Below, in pieces: positions 17,500-26,920 of a DNA stretch of 64,000 bases. Both the position numbers and the translations under genes were made by a program. The stretch's first letter is position 1, and every line of letters starts with the position of its first letter. The DNA is from JAMCRM01 sp035561075 (GTDB lineage Bacteria; Acidobacteriota; Terriglobia; Bryobacterales; Bryobacteraceae), in the NCBI GenBank assembly GCA_035561075.1, contig DATMYF010000116.1, forward strand, positions 4,081-68,080, given 5' to 3'. The notes under the pieces are model-generated. The model was not told where the DNA came from and searched no databases. It saw only the letters and a program-made list of their open reading frames with translations.

Positions 17500-18906
17500 A
17501 TGGCCGAAGGAAACAGAAGAGTTACGCGACGCGGATTCGGGAAAGCCGTTGCGCAGGCCGGCGCTGCAGCCGCAGTACCGGCGCTGGCCGTCGCGTCTGC
17601 CGTGGGGCAAACCCCCGCTGTCCAAGCTCCTGCACCGGCGGGCGCATCCCGTCCAACTGCGGGACCTGTGGTCGTCGGGAATTACTCGATGATCGATCGG
17701 ATCACGTTTGGGGGCATCGGGCTCGGCGGTCGCGGGATGCATGACCTGAGACAATTGATCGGCGATGAGCGGGTACAGTTCGTAGGCATTGCCGATATCC
17801 GAGAAAGCGCCCGGGAGAACGTCAAGAGCTTTGTTGACGGGTACTACGGCAACAACGCCTGCCAGATGTACCGCGATCCCGCGGAACTGCTCGCGCGCAA
17901 GGACATCGACGCGCTGCTGATCGCGACCAGCGACCGCTGGCACGGCCCGATGGCGATCTGGGCGGCCCAGTCCGGCAAGGATATGTACATCGAAAAGCCC
18001 GGGGCGATGTCCATTATGGAGAGCTACGCCCTGGCGGACAACGTCCGGCGGTATGGCGTTGTGTACCAGTCCGGGTGCCAGCGCAGGAACCAATACGCCT
18101 TCGAGTTTGCCGTGGGATTGGCGCGCAGCGGCAAACTCGGCAGGCTGCTGGCCGTACACGCTGACACGGCAATCGGCTTGGGAACGGTGGATGAAGGCGG
18201 ACACAGCTGGTGGCCCGCGGAACCGGAACCGGATCCGCTTGTCCTCAATTGGGACAAGTGGCTTGGCCCGTGTCTCTGGCGGCCTTACAATTCCGGGTAC
18301 CCGAACGGGGGCCGCGGGCAGTTCTGGGATTTCCACGCTGGACTCCTGGAGTGGGCTTCGCATACCGTAGCCATGGCTCAGTGGGCTGCCGACATGGAGC
18401 ACACCGAGCCCGTGGAGTACGTGCCGGAAGGCGGCGAATTCAGGGGAGACGGTCTGATTCAGCGGTATACCATCACCTGTCGTTACCCTAACGGAGTGCT
18501 GCTTATCCTCCGGAACCATAGTTGGATGGGTCTGGGTTCTTGCAGCAGCCGGTTTGAGGGAACCGAAGGCTGGGTCGAGACGGGCGACAGCGGCAGAATC
18601 GAAGTCTCGCCAAACTTGAAGTCTTTGGTACCCACTCGCAAGGGCAAGAGGTATGACCCGACGTCGGAGCACATCCGGGAGTTCCTGCAAAGCATTCGTT
18701 CACGGATTCCGCCCCGGGCGAATGCCGAAGTTACCGCGCACGCCCACGTCGCATCCCACGCGGCATCGATTGCAGCGCAGTTGAATCGCAAGCTGACCTG
18801 GGACCCCGCCAAACGCGTGTTCATCGGCGACGAAGAGGCCAACCGGATGCGCAGCCGGGCATACCGGGAGCCTTGGCGGCTGGAAGCATTGGCAACCAGT
18901 ATGTAG
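17500..18906 (+). CDS. Tat-exported Gfo/Idh/MocA family oxidoreductase
   Basis: 468 residues from the ATG at 17500, which has GGGAGGA about 8 bases upstream; the open frame extends upstream but without leader-like sequence. The N-terminus carries a twin-arginine leader (NRRVTRRGFGKAVAQAG). Then come the nucleotide loop FGGIGLGGRGMHDL, LIATSDRWHGPMA and YIEKPGAMS, where family members have EKP. The region WWPAEPEPDPLVLNWDKWLG and HAGLLEWASHT is typical of the exported clade common in Acidobacteriota and Planctomycetes. These enzymes are thought to act on sugars in the periplasm with a tightly bound cofactor. The HEAT-repeat gene follows after 29 bases, probably in the same transcript. Confidence 0.92.
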   Translation: MAEGNRRVTRRGFGKAVAQAGAAAAVPALAVASAVGQTPAVQAPAPAGASRPTAGPVVVGNYSMIDRITFGGIGLGGRGMHDLRQLIGDERVQFVGIADIRESARENVKSFVDGYYGNNACQMYRDPAELLARKDIDALLIATSDRWHGPMAIWAAQSGKDMYIEKPGAMSIMESYALADNVRRYGVVYQSGCQRRNQYAFEFAVGLARSGKLGRLLAVHADTAIGLGTVDEGGHSWWPAEPEPDPLVLNWDKWLGPCLWRPYNSGYPNGGRGQFWDFHAGLLEWASHTVAMAQWAADMEHTEPVEYVPEGGEFRGDGLIQRYTITCRYPNGVLLILRNHSWMGLGSCSSRFEGTEGWVETGDSGRIEVSPNLKSLVPTRKGKRYDPTSEHIREFLQSIRSRIPPRANAEVTAHAHVASHAASIAAQLNRKLTWDPAKRVFIGDEEANRMRSRAYREPWRLEALATSM

Positions 18907-18935
18907 GGCGAGTCGAGCAAAAGGAGATTACACGT

Positions 18936-19700
18936 ATGCAAGCAACTTCGCAGACACCACAGGCGAGAGCAGAACGCCGGCCGGCGCCCAAAGTACCTCC
19001 CGAATTCGAGGCGCTGCCAATCTGGACGATGGACGCGCAGCGGCTCGTGGCAATGGTAAAGGACCCCAAGTCAACCGTTTTTCAGAAGGCCATCGCCTGC
19101 AAGAAGTTATCGATTACCGGCGGCCGCGAGGCGGTTGCGCCTATGGCCGCGCTGCTGAACCATCCGCAACTGGCCTGCTATGCGCGCTTCGGCTTGGAGC
19201 CGAACCCCGACCCATCCGTGGATGATGCTCTCCGTGCCGCTCTTCCCAAGCTGAAAGGCAAGCTCCAGGTCGGGGTGATTCACTCGATCGGCTTCCGAAA
19301 GGATGCGAAAGCCCTGAACGCCCTTAGCAAGCTCATCGACGACAGCGATGCCGAAGTGGCAGGGGCAGCCGCCGCAGCGGTAGGGATGATCGGCGGCCTG
19401 CAAGCCGGAAAGGTACTCGAAGCGGCGTTGAAGAGTACGAAGCCTCCCGTCTTTCCCGTGGCGGCCCGGGCATGCCTGCTCTGCGCTGAGGGGCTGATGG
19501 CAACCAACCGTGTGCGCGCGCTGGAGTTGTACACGGACTTGAGCGCGACTTCGATGCCGGAGCCGGTGCGGCTGGCCGCGCTACACGTCCTGAATGCGGC
19601 AGGCCCAGCGCCTGCGTATACGAGGAAATGGCCTGCGCCGACCGGCGCGGCAGCCGACGCCGACACGAGCGGTTTTCTGGGACGCCGGCCGAGGAACTGA
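18936..19700 (+). CDS. HEAT-repeat protein
   Basis: 254 residues; start chosen at 18936, where AAGGAG lies about 10 bases upstream. The body is a series of short helical pairs of the HEAT/PBS-lyase type, for example AIACKKLSITGGREAVAPMA, ALNALSKLIDDSDAEVAGAA and AAAVGMIGGLQAGKVLEAAL. This is an interaction scaffold with no catalytic motif. No clear signal peptide is present. Similar proteins often accompany Tat-exported Gfo/Idh or DUF1080 proteins in Acidobacteriota (general knowledge), which agrees with its place 29 bases after such a gene. It is convergent with the ThuA-like gene, whose stop is 8 bases away. Confidence 0.8.
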   Translation: MQATSQTPQARAERRPAPKVPPEFEALPIWTMDAQRLVAMVKDPKSTVFQKAIACKKLSITGGREAVAPMAALLNHPQLACYARFGLEPNPDPSVDDALRAALPKLKGKLQVGVIHSIGFRKDAKALNALSKLIDDSDAEVAGAAAAAVGMIGGLQAGKVLEAALKSTKPPVFPVAARACLLCAEGLMATNRVRALELYTDLSATSMPEPVRLAALHVLNAAGPAPAYTRKWPAPTGAAADADTSGFLGRRPRN

Positions 19701-19708
19701 CAGCCGCA

Positions 19709-21178
19709 CTAGGGCCACACTGACCGTCGCAGTTCTGATTCGAACAGCAGATAACGGAATAGTTCGGAAGCCAGGAGCCAGTTGTCCTCGGTGTCGATGT
19801 ATTTGTTGTAGATCCAGGGGTCGCCGAGTGCGAAGACCGTACCACGGCCAAACTGGGCGATGGCCATGATCACCTCCCCGTTGTGCTGCAGCAGCGGGCG
19901 CGCGGTACCAGCAATCTCAAGCGGGACCACGTCTTCGGCATAGAAAGCACCGCCACGCGGGAAGACGGGGGAGGAGGGTGCAACATCGAACTTGAGCCGC
20001 CCATCGGCGGCGGCGCCGCCTACGGTCCGTTCCGCGAACCTGATACCAAAGCGCCGCGCCAAGCGGTTCAAGTGCACGAACCCGGCGTTACCGCGGTTGT
20101 TTCCGAGCAGCACGAGAGTGCCCCCGTTTCGAACCCAGGCCGCTAACGATTGGACTTCCAGATTCGTGATGTACCGAGGGGCGCCGGACTCGGCGGGTGT
20201 GTCGGGAGCTGCTAGGATGAGGCAGTCCACTCCAGCCAGGTACTGTGTTGTGAGGCGCTGTCGCAAGCTCCGGGTGCGGGCTCCCATGCCGGCAAGAAGC
20301 GCCGCCAGAGAGGAGAAGCCACCCGGATCGGTTCCTTCCCAGCGATAGTGCGTTTCCTTCTCGTCATTGTGAAACGCGTCAACGGCAACAATCGGCGACC
20401 GAACGGCCGAACCGGGCCGCCAGAGCACGGCGTTTAGAAGAATGCGAGCGTAACCAGGATGCTCGAAGTCGCTTGCCTGGTGGCCGGCCTGGAAGTAGAA
20501 CACGTGACCTTCTCCGGCGGGCAGAAGCCATCCCCCGCGGTCCTGCGTGTACTGTTTCCCGCCTATTGTGGTATTCAGTCCCAGCAGCACCGTTTTCCTG
20601 CGGCCATCGGTGAAGAGCTGGTTGAGGAATATTTCCGTTGCAGGCAGCACGATGGCGGGCAGTTGCTGTGCGGAGGAGGGGCTGTCGGATGGCGTGTAGC
20701 GGATCCTGCGGTCATAGACCACGCCGTGGCTTGTGACGTAATGTGACGGGTTGAGATTCACCAGCCGGCACTCGCCGCGAAGCACGTCCCAGGCGTGTTC
20801 GGGGGCGCCCCGCGGCAGAATCTCCAAGCCCAGGAACGGCAGCCATCGGGTGGCGGCCACTTTGCCGGAAGCAGCGCCGTGATGCAGCACGATGAGCCGG
20901 CCGCCACGTTCGGCGTAGCCGATCAGCCGCCGCTCGACCTCGGGATCCAGCGTGCCATGCACGTACATCACGATGGCCTGGGCGGGCCGGGATTCGGCGG
21001 TGCCGCGGAAGACCCTCTGATCCTCCAGCCGGACGTTCAGACCGTGCTGGCGATAGCCGGCCGCCAGGGCCTGCATGGGTGCAGGGTCGTCGTGCACGAT
21101 GTATACGGGCTGCGCGGGAACCAGCGCGGCGAGGAGAAACCCGAGCAGGGCGTTCGGCAGCGGCGCGGGTGCTTTCAT
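19709..21178 (-). CDS. Exported ThuA/glutamine-amidotransferase-fold protein
   Basis: 489 residues with a signal peptide (NALLGFLLAALVPAQPVYIV). Residues about 25-260 resemble the ThuA-like (trehalose-utilisation) domain: RLIVLHHGAA, then a HYVTSHGVVYD segment and AGEGHVFYFQAGHQASDFEHPG. A second Rossmann-like half (about 270-480) contains LEVQSLAAWVRNGGTLVLLGNN and GEVIMAIAQFGRGTVFALGDPW, resembling DUF4350/glutamine-amidotransferase-type folds. The exact enzymatic role of ThuA-like proteins is not settled. Its ATG overlaps the TGA of a decayed kinase frame by 4 bases (ATGA), suggesting the two were once translationally coupled. Substrate unknown. Confidence 0.8.
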   Translation of the reverse strand: MKAPAPLPNALLGFLLAALVPAQPVYIVHDDPAPMQALAAGYRQHGLNVRLEDQRVFRGTAESRPAQAIVMYVHGTLDPEVERRLIGYAERGGRLIVLHHGAASGKVAATRWLPFLGLEILPRGAPEHAWDVLRGECRLVNLNPSHYVTSHGVVYDRRIRYTPSDSPSSAQQLPAIVLPATEIFLNQLFTDGRRKTVLLGLNTTIGGKQYTQDRGGWLLPAGEGHVFYFQAGHQASDFEHPGYARILLNAVLWRPGSAVRSPIVAVDAFHNDEKETHYRWEGTDPGGFSSLAALLAGMGARTRSLRQRLTTQYLAGVDCLILAAPDTPAESGAPRYITNLEVQSLAAWVRNGGTLVLLGNNRGNAGFVHLNRLARRFGIRFAERTVGGAAADGRLKFDVAPSSPVFPRGGAFYAEDVVPLEIAGTARPLLQHNGEVIMAIAQFGRGTVFALGDPWIYNKYIDTEDNWLLASELFRYLLFESELRRSVWP

Positions 21179-21875
21179 AGCGCTCTTCCGATCTCTTCCG
21201 CCGCCGGTTTCAACTCATCCACAATCGCCCCGACGACGGATATGGTCAGGCGGCTGAGTGGGCCGGAGATGCTCCCGACGATTTCGCTGCCGCCTGAGAA
21301 TCCCATATTGGCTGTGCCCTGGCCGCTCCCGCACCAAATCGGCAAGGGTGCCGGGTACCTGGGGAACTGCAGCCTCCAACAGTTCGGCCGTTACGGAACC
21401 GGCGTGCCGGATCGGTCTCCGGGCAGCGGTGAATCACGCCCGCCACCTCGTGGGGCAGGGCGTCGCAGTCGCGAGGGTTCGCAGGGTCCGGCCCACCAGT
21501 ATCTCGAAAAACTTGTGGCAGGGCGAGCGGGCCGCTCTTCGAAAGCAGGTCTTCCAGGCTGTGCCCAGCCACGTGTTCGGCCACTACGAACAGGACAACC
21601 TCATGCTGTCCGACGGCGGAAATGCGCTCGACATTCTCGTGCTCGATGCGGCGCAGTCGCTCCAGGTCTTCGACGCGCGAGCCCCCGCCATGATGCGCCC
21701 TGCTCAGATGCAGCACCAGAACTTCGTGCAACTCGTCTTGCCGCCCCACGTAAGCGCAGGCCTCGGCTCCGCCGCCCAGGACGGCGAGAACCTCGTACTT
21801 GCCGGCGAACATGGCCCCCGGACGCCAGCGTTTTAACTCAATCGGCTTGCGGGATCCCATCTCCCCTCCGGCCAC
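21175..21875 (-). pseudogene. Decayed Ser/Thr protein kinase gene
   Basis: The first 130 codons read as a kinase N-lobe: a glycine loop (VLAVLGGGAEACAYVG), an HENV-like segment and SLEDLLSKSGPLALPQV. The text then jumps to LPHEVAGVIHRC and TDPARRF, which belong near the C-terminus of such kinases. The stretch that should hold the HRD and DFG catalytic loops is missing. After RRF the frame is also lost: a +1 reading gives TAELLEAAV, and a further shift gives a plausible tail ending EELKP-like...EEIGRAL, whose TGA overlaps the ATG of the ThuA-like gene. I conclude internal deletion plus at least two frameshifts. The open frame as written (21246-21875) would encode an inactive protein. Confidence 0.7.
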
Positions 21876-22606
21876 TTATTGTCGCGGCTGTGCAGCAGAA
21901 AATATCATACGTCTCCGGCGCGGACGCACCGCCCTCGATGAGTTAATTAACGCACACGCGGATCGGGTTTGCCACGGAACACTCGCGCGGCGTCCGCCGA
22001 TAGCTCGTGCGCACCTTCCTGGAGGAGGCGGTTCTGTCATGCCCGGTAGAGTCCACATTATGCGGTGCGGCGATGCTCGCTTCCGGCAGCGCTCAACTGG
22101 CGGCGATCACCGTGGGACCCCGCGGCTGCCGCATCCGGGCGGCTTCCGGCGGACACATCGGGAACTCCGGGACGAACGTCAACGGTACCGTCACGCCCGC
22201 ATCCGTCTTGAGGGACTCCGGCACGCCGCCATAAGCGGGCGCGCGCAGCTCCGTGTGGATCCGTAGAGAGGTGTGGGAAGTCCGGAAAGAGGTCGCCCGC
22301 ACTTTCCCGCCGCGTGTGCCCCGAACACGCCGGCCAGCGCGAAGTCGCCGCGCAAGCGTCGAGACGCCACGCGGAACGAGTTCCGCCCCGCCTGCGCTCG
22401 ATGTGGACTCTCAGATAGCGCTGAGTTATTGCAATGCTGGGCCACGCCGATCAGCAGCCACCTCTCGCGGCGCGCGCGACAAGGCCCAACCGGGCGAGCG
22501 ATCAAGCGATCCCACCCGGCGGGTACCCGGCTTCGAGCCGCCGCTCGCAGCGCGGTAACGCGCGCGCCGACCTTCGTTGCGGCGTGAAACGGTTGCGCCA
22601 CGTTCG
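21876..22606. other. Intergenic region with weak coding traces, no assigned gene
   Basis: No gene is recognised in 730 bases. A minus-strand frame around 22093-22300 (GVPESLKTDAGVTVPLTFV) and a + frame around 22007-22234 both show GC-rich third positions. Neither has a good start or a family I know, and they overlap, so at most one can be real. I read this as decayed coding DNA. Confidence 0.35.
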
Positions 22607-22933
22607 TTAGTGTAAATGCTCGATGGTGTCGGCCTTGAGAATTCCGGTTTTTTCGTAAAGCACGCCGGTGATCTTGACCTTGTGGCCGGCATGCTTTTCC
22701 GGTGTCTGCTGATCGGCGAGCTTGTAGAGCTTCTTGCCGTCCCACAGGGCATACTTCACCTTGGAATCCATCTTGATGCACTCGCGGACACACTTGTCTT
22801 CAGGCGAGACGTTCATGGCCTTGTGGTCGCCTCCGCACATCGTGTCAGTGATTATGCCTGTGAAGGTCCTCTTGTTTTCGGCCGCCGTCAGTAGCAGAGC
22901 GGAACCCATCAGAATGACGAACGTTTTCTTCAT
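22607..22933 (-). CDS. Small exported Cys-containing protein, last gene of the efflux operon
   Basis: 108 residues: signal peptide (MKKTFVILMGSALLLTAAE) and a compact mature domain. It has ITDTMCGGDHKAMNVS and DKCVRECIKM, four features rich in Cys/His/Met that could bind a metal, and a C-terminal strand GHKVKITGVLYEKTG of OB-fold character. Proteins like this are common in Acidobacteriota genomes (general knowledge); their role is undefined. AAGGAG precedes the ATG. The gene begins inside the 3' end of the preceding operon gene (89-base overlap). Given the metal-efflux genes upstream, periplasmic metal binding is a reasonable guess. Confidence 0.8.
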   Translation of the reverse strand: MKKTFVILMGSALLLTAAENKRTFTGIITDTMCGGDHKAMNVSPEDKCVRECIKMDSKVKYALWDGKKLYKLADQQTPEKHAGHKVKITGVLYEKTGILKADTIEHLH

Positions 22934-23702
22934 TGTTTTGATTCTCCTTGCTGGTGATTAATAGCTCCAAACCCTTCGATTCGTTCAGCCGCCGCCAAAG
23001 CTCGTTGTACCGTGCCTCATCGAGCGGCTCCTTAAGTTGAAAATTGAACTGCTTCAAGTTGCCGTAATGCGCGAGCGCCCGCTCGTAGGTGACGACGCTC
23101 AGCTCGAACGGCCCCGACGTGCTGATATTCGCGATATCCGAAAAGCGCCAGGTCCGCGAAGCATTTCTCTCGTCCGCCAGGAACACCATCTGATCGTTCC
23201 CCACAGTCAGCAGACCTTGCGTTCCACCGAAACGCTTCAAGTGCTTCACCCGTACTTCCCAGAGCGGTTTTACCGAGGCGTCGGCCAACGAGGCGACGAA
23301 CCGTTGGTCGAGCTTCGGGCGGAGATAGTCGTAGGCTCCGCGTACTTGCTGGCCGGTCACGATGTCGAACTCGTATTCGCGATCGACCCCCGCCTTCCAC
23401 CAGATGTCTTTGTAAGTCAAAATACGGACCCTCTGCGGGCTAATCTCGAGCTGTTGAATATCACCGTAATTCCAGTCCCAGGCGTGTGGCTGCTCGCTTT
23501 TCTTTTTCTGCTTCTCTGTGGCGTTCTCCCGATAGGAGAGGCCATGTTCATCGATGAGCAGGGTGCCCGTTTGATTTCCCAAGAGGTGATTGTGGCGCAC
23601 TTCCAGGCTCAGGTCCGGCTGCGCAACCGCGAGCGGCGCCAGCCAAAAAGCCGTTATTAGGACGCGAAGCGTTGATGTTTGACTTCCGAATGCCATTTCC
23701 AT
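22845..23702 (-). CDS. Exported protein of unknown function within the heavy-metal efflux operon
   Basis: About 285 residues from the ATG at 23702 (a second ATG at 23696 is equally possible). The signal peptide is LRVLITAFWLAPLAVAQ. The mature part has two PH/GRAM-like halves: the first with TGTLLIDEHGLSYREN and VRILTYKDIWWKAG, the second with QGLLTVGNDQMVFLADE and RTWRFSDIANISTSG. Both have the order of an exposed strand, a D-I or D-x-Q turn and a basic patch. The start overlaps the end of the RND gene by 46 bases. The last 25-30 residues are polar and read through the beginning of the next gene in another frame, so the natural stop may have been lost by a small indel. Function unknown. Confidence 0.65.
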   Translation of the reverse strand: MEMAFGSQTSTLRVLITAFWLAPLAVAQPDLSLEVRHNHLLGNQTGTLLIDEHGLSYRENATEKQKKKSEQPHAWDWNYGDIQQLEISPQRVRILTYKDIWWKAGVDREYEFDIVTGQQVRGAYDYLRPKLDQRFVASLADASVKPLWEVRVKHLKRFGGTQGLLTVGNDQMVFLADERNASRTWRFSDIANISTSGPFELSVVTYERALAHYGNLKQFNFQLKEPLDEARYNELWRRLNESKGLELLITSKENQNNEENVRHSDGFRSATDGGRKQEDLHRHNH

Positions 23703-26700
23703 ACCTCGTAAACTGCGGGATAGACAACCAACTCCAAAATGAAAGACGTAAAAATTCCGCCGATCATGGGCGCCGCAATGCGTTTCATCACATCCGCGCC
23801 GGTGCCGGCCGACCACATGATAGGCAACAGCCCCAGGAACATACACGCTACCGTCATGAATTTCGGCCGGATTCGCTTCACGGCCCCATGCATAACGGCT
23901 TCCTGCAGGTCGCGCAAATTGCGCATGCGGCCCTCCCTCTTGGCCTCGCTGTACGACAGGTCGAGATACAGCAGCATGAAGACGGCCGTCTCGGCGTCCA
24001 CTCCGACAAGCGCGATAATGCCCACCCACACTGCAATGCTCATGTTGTAACCGAGCAGCCAGAGCAGCCATATGGCGCCCGCCGCCGAGAAAGGAACCGC
24101 CAGCATGATGATCATCGTCTTGACGCCGCTCTTGGTGTTCAGGTACAAGAGCATCAGGATCAGAAGCACCGTGACGGGGAGGACCACCATCAGTTTTTCT
24201 CTGACGCGCTCCATGGACTCGTACTGGCCGCTCCACTGGATGGAGTAGCCCGCCGGGAGTTTCACATTCTGCCGCACCACTTGCTTGGCTTCTTCGACGT
24301 AGCCTCCCACATCGCGGCCGGCCACATCCACGTACACGTACCCGTTGAGCATGCCATCCTCGTCCCGCAACATGGCCGGGCCGGAGCGCATCTTGATGTC
24401 CGCGAGTTGGGAAATCGGGATCTGGGTGTCGCCGTTCATCATGGGCACCAACACGCGCCCGATGCTGCTGAGATCGCTGCGGAAGTCGCGCATGTAGCGC
24501 ACGTTCACCGGATATCGTTCGCGGCCTTCCACCGTGGTGGTGACGTTTTCTCCTCCGATGGCATTCATTACCACCGCCTGAGCCTCATCGATCGTCAGGC
24601 CGTAACGCGCCAACTCCTCGCGTTTCCAGTCGAAGTCCAGGAAATAGCCGCCACCGGTCCGCTCGGCAAACACGCTTCGCGTCCCCTGGATTTTCGGCAG
24701 CAGACTTTCCATGTCCGTTCCGAGCCGCTCGATCACCTGAATGTCGGCGCCGTAAATCTTGATCCCGACGGGTGTTCGGACACCGGTCGTCAACATGTCA
24801 GTGCGGCCCTTCACCGGCATTGTCCAGGAATTGGAAATGCCGGGCAGCTTGAGCGCCTCATTCATCTCGTCGACGAGTTGCGCCGTGGAGATGTGGTCCG
24901 GTGTGAAGCGGCGAAATATCGATTTGGCCCAATCCGGCGCCCAAGACGAGTACCACGTATCAACTTTGCGCCACTGGTCATGAGGCTTGAGGACGATGGT
25001 GGTCTCCATCATGGAGAAAGGGGCGGGGTCAGTGGAAGTCTCCGCTCTTCCGGCCTTGCCTAGAACCGAATGTACTTCCGGAAACTTCTTGATGATCCGG
25101 TCCTGTAACTGCATCACCCTCTGCGCCTCGTTCACGGAGATGCCCGGCAGCGTGGACGGCATGTAGAGTATGGTGCCTTCGTCGAGCGGAGGCATGAATT
25201 CGGACCCGAGCTGCTTATAGACAGGGATCGTAATCAGGACCACCGCGACAGCGCCGCCCATAACCAGGTATTTCCATCGCAGCGACCAACGGCAAACGGG
25301 CTCGTAAAGCCGAATCAGGACCTTGCTGATGGGGTGATCCTCCTCGGAGTGAATCTTGCCCACCAGCACCGCGTTCGTTACGCGGGCCAGCCAAAGCGGG
25401 CGGAAGTTGAAGTTGTTCATGTGAGTGAACACCAGCCGCATGGCAGGATCTAGCGTGATGGCCAGCACCGCCGCGACAATCATCGAGAACGTCTTCGTAT
25501 AGGCCAACGGCTTGAAAAGCCGGCCTTCCTGCGCCTCCAGCGTCAATACCGGCAGGAATGACACCGCGATCACCAGAAGCGCGAAGAAGCTCGGTCCGGC
25601 GACTTCTTTGACCGCATCGATCACAACACGGTGGTAGTCTTGCTGGCGCCCTGTCCGTTCCCATTCCTCCAGCTTCTTGTGGGTCTGCTCGACCACCACG
25701 ATCGCGGCATCCACCAAAGCGCCGATGGCTATCGCAATACCGCCGAGTGACATGATGTTGGAGGTCAGCCCCATCATCTTCATCGGTATGAAGGAAATGA
25801 TAACGGCGATAGGGATGGTGATAACCGGAATGATGGAGCTAGGGATGTGCCAGAGGAAGATAAAGATGATGATAGCAACCACCACCATCTCTTCAGTCAG
25901 CGTGTTCCTCAGGTTCTTGATTGAGAGCAGGATCAGCTCTGAGCGATCATACGCGGTTACAACTTTAACGCCCTTTGGGAGGCCCGGCTGAATCTCGTCG
26001 AGTTTCGCCTTGACGCGTTCGATTACGGCAAGTGCGTTCTCGTCCTGGCGCATAACGACGATGCCGGCAACCACATCGCCCTCGCCGTTCCAGTCCGCCA
26101 CGCCGCGCCGGATGTCGGGTCCAAGCACCACATCACCGACGTCCCAGACCCGAATGGGAACTCCACCCTCACTGCGGGCAAGCACGACGTTGCCGATATC
26201 ATTGATGGATTTGGCATAGCCACGGCCTCGCACCATATACTCTGTGCCGCTGAATTCCACCAGACGGCCGCCCACGTCGTTATTGCCCTGCCGCACGGCT
26301 TCGACGACCTTCATGATCGGAATGTTGTACGCCTGGAGGCGGTTGGGATCGACATTCACCTGATACTGGCGAACGAAGCCGCCAAGCGGCGCGACTTCAG
26401 CCACGCCGGGCACGGCCTTGAGCTGATAGCGCAGAAACCAGTCCTGAACCGAGCGCAACTGCGCCAGGTCGTTCCGGCCCGTGGTGTCGATGAGCGCGTA
26501 TTGGAAGACCCATCCGACGCCGGTGGCGTCCGGCCCGAGTTCGGTCTGAACGCCCGAAGGCAGCCGCGGCAACACACCGGAAAGATACTCCAGGGTCCGC
26601 GACCGCGCCCAATAGATATCGGTACCTTCCTCGAAGATGATATACACGTACGAGAAGCCGAAATCGGAGAAGCCGCGGACGGCTTTCACCTTCGGCGCGC

Positions 26701-26920
26701 CGAGCATCGTGGTCACGATGGGATAGGTAACCTGGTCCTCCATGATGTCCGGGCTGCGGTCCCATCGCGAGTAGACGATCACCTGTGTGTCACTGAGGTC
26801 TGGAAGCGCGTCGAGCGGCACGTTGAACATAGACCACAGACCGGCCGCCACTGCGACGCCAACCAAGATGAAGACGATGAACTTATTCCTGCCGCAGAAC
26901 TCGATCAGTCTGTCGATCAT
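23657..26920 (-). CDS. cusA: Heavy-metal efflux RND pump, CusA/CzcA family
   Basis: 1087 residues, typical length for the HME-RND class (about 1040). Inner-membrane proton antiporter that expels Cu(I)/Ag(I) or divalent metals through a tripartite channel. Visible features: the N-terminal helix then PLDALPDLSDTQVIVYSRW, two sets of membrane helices, GALVDAAIVVVEQTHK, whose Asp and Glu in helix 4 match the proton-relay positions of this class, and periplasmic segments such as EGTDIYWARSRTLEYLSG. I cannot separate Cu/Ag from Co/Zn/Cd specificity with certainty; the adaptor's Met/Cys metal-binding domain and the NosL-like neighbour favour copper. ATGA-type 4-base overlap with the adaptor gene. 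Confidence 0.93.
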   Translation of the reverse strand: MIDRLIEFCGRNKFIVFILVGVAVAAGLWSMFNVPLDALPDLSDTQVIVYSRWDRSPDIMEDQVTYPIVTTMLGAPKVKAVRGFSDFGFSYVYIIFEEGTDIYWARSRTLEYLSGVLPRLPSGVQTELGPDATGVGWVFQYALIDTTGRNDLAQLRSVQDWFLRYQLKAVPGVAEVAPLGGFVRQYQVNVDPNRLQAYNIPIMKVVEAVRQGNNDVGGRLVEFSGTEYMVRGRGYAKSINDIGNVVLARSEGGVPIRVWDVGDVVLGPDIRRGVADWNGEGDVVAGIVVMRQDENALAVIERVKAKLDEIQPGLPKGVKVVTAYDRSELILLSIKNLRNTLTEEMVVVAIIIFIFLWHIPSSIIPVITIPIAVIISFIPMKMMGLTSNIMSLGGIAIAIGALVDAAIVVVEQTHKKLEEWERTGRQQDYHRVVIDAVKEVAGPSFFALLVIAVSFLPVLTLEAQEGRLFKPLAYTKTFSMIVAAVLAITLDPAMRLVFTHMNNFNFRPLWLARVTNAVLVGKIHSEEDHPISKVLIRLYEPVCRWSLRWKYLVMGGAVAVVLITIPVYKQLGSEFMPPLDEGTILYMPSTLPGISVNEAQRVMQLQDRIIKKFPEVHSVLGKAGRAETSTDPAPFSMMETTIVLKPHDQWRKVDTWYSSWAPDWAKSIFRRFTPDHISTAQLVDEMNEALKLPGISNSWTMPVKGRTDMLTTGVRTPVGIKIYGADIQVIERLGTDMESLLPKIQGTRSVFAERTGGGYFLDFDWKREELARYGLTIDEAQAVVMNAIGGENVTTTVEGRERYPVNVRYMRDFRSDLSSIGRVLVPMMNGDTQIPISQLADIKMRSGPAMLRDEDGMLNGYVYVDVAGRDVGGYVEEAKQVVRQNVKLPAGYSIQWSGQYESMERVREKLMVVLPVTVLLILMLLYLNTKSGVKTMIIMLAVPFSAAGAIWLLWLLGYNMSIAVWVGIIALVGVDAETAVFMLLYLDLSYSEAKREGRMRNLRDLQEAVMHGAVKRIRPKFMTVACMFLGLLPIMWSAGTGADVMKRIAAPMIGGIFTSFILELVVYPAVYEVWKWHSEVKHQRFAS

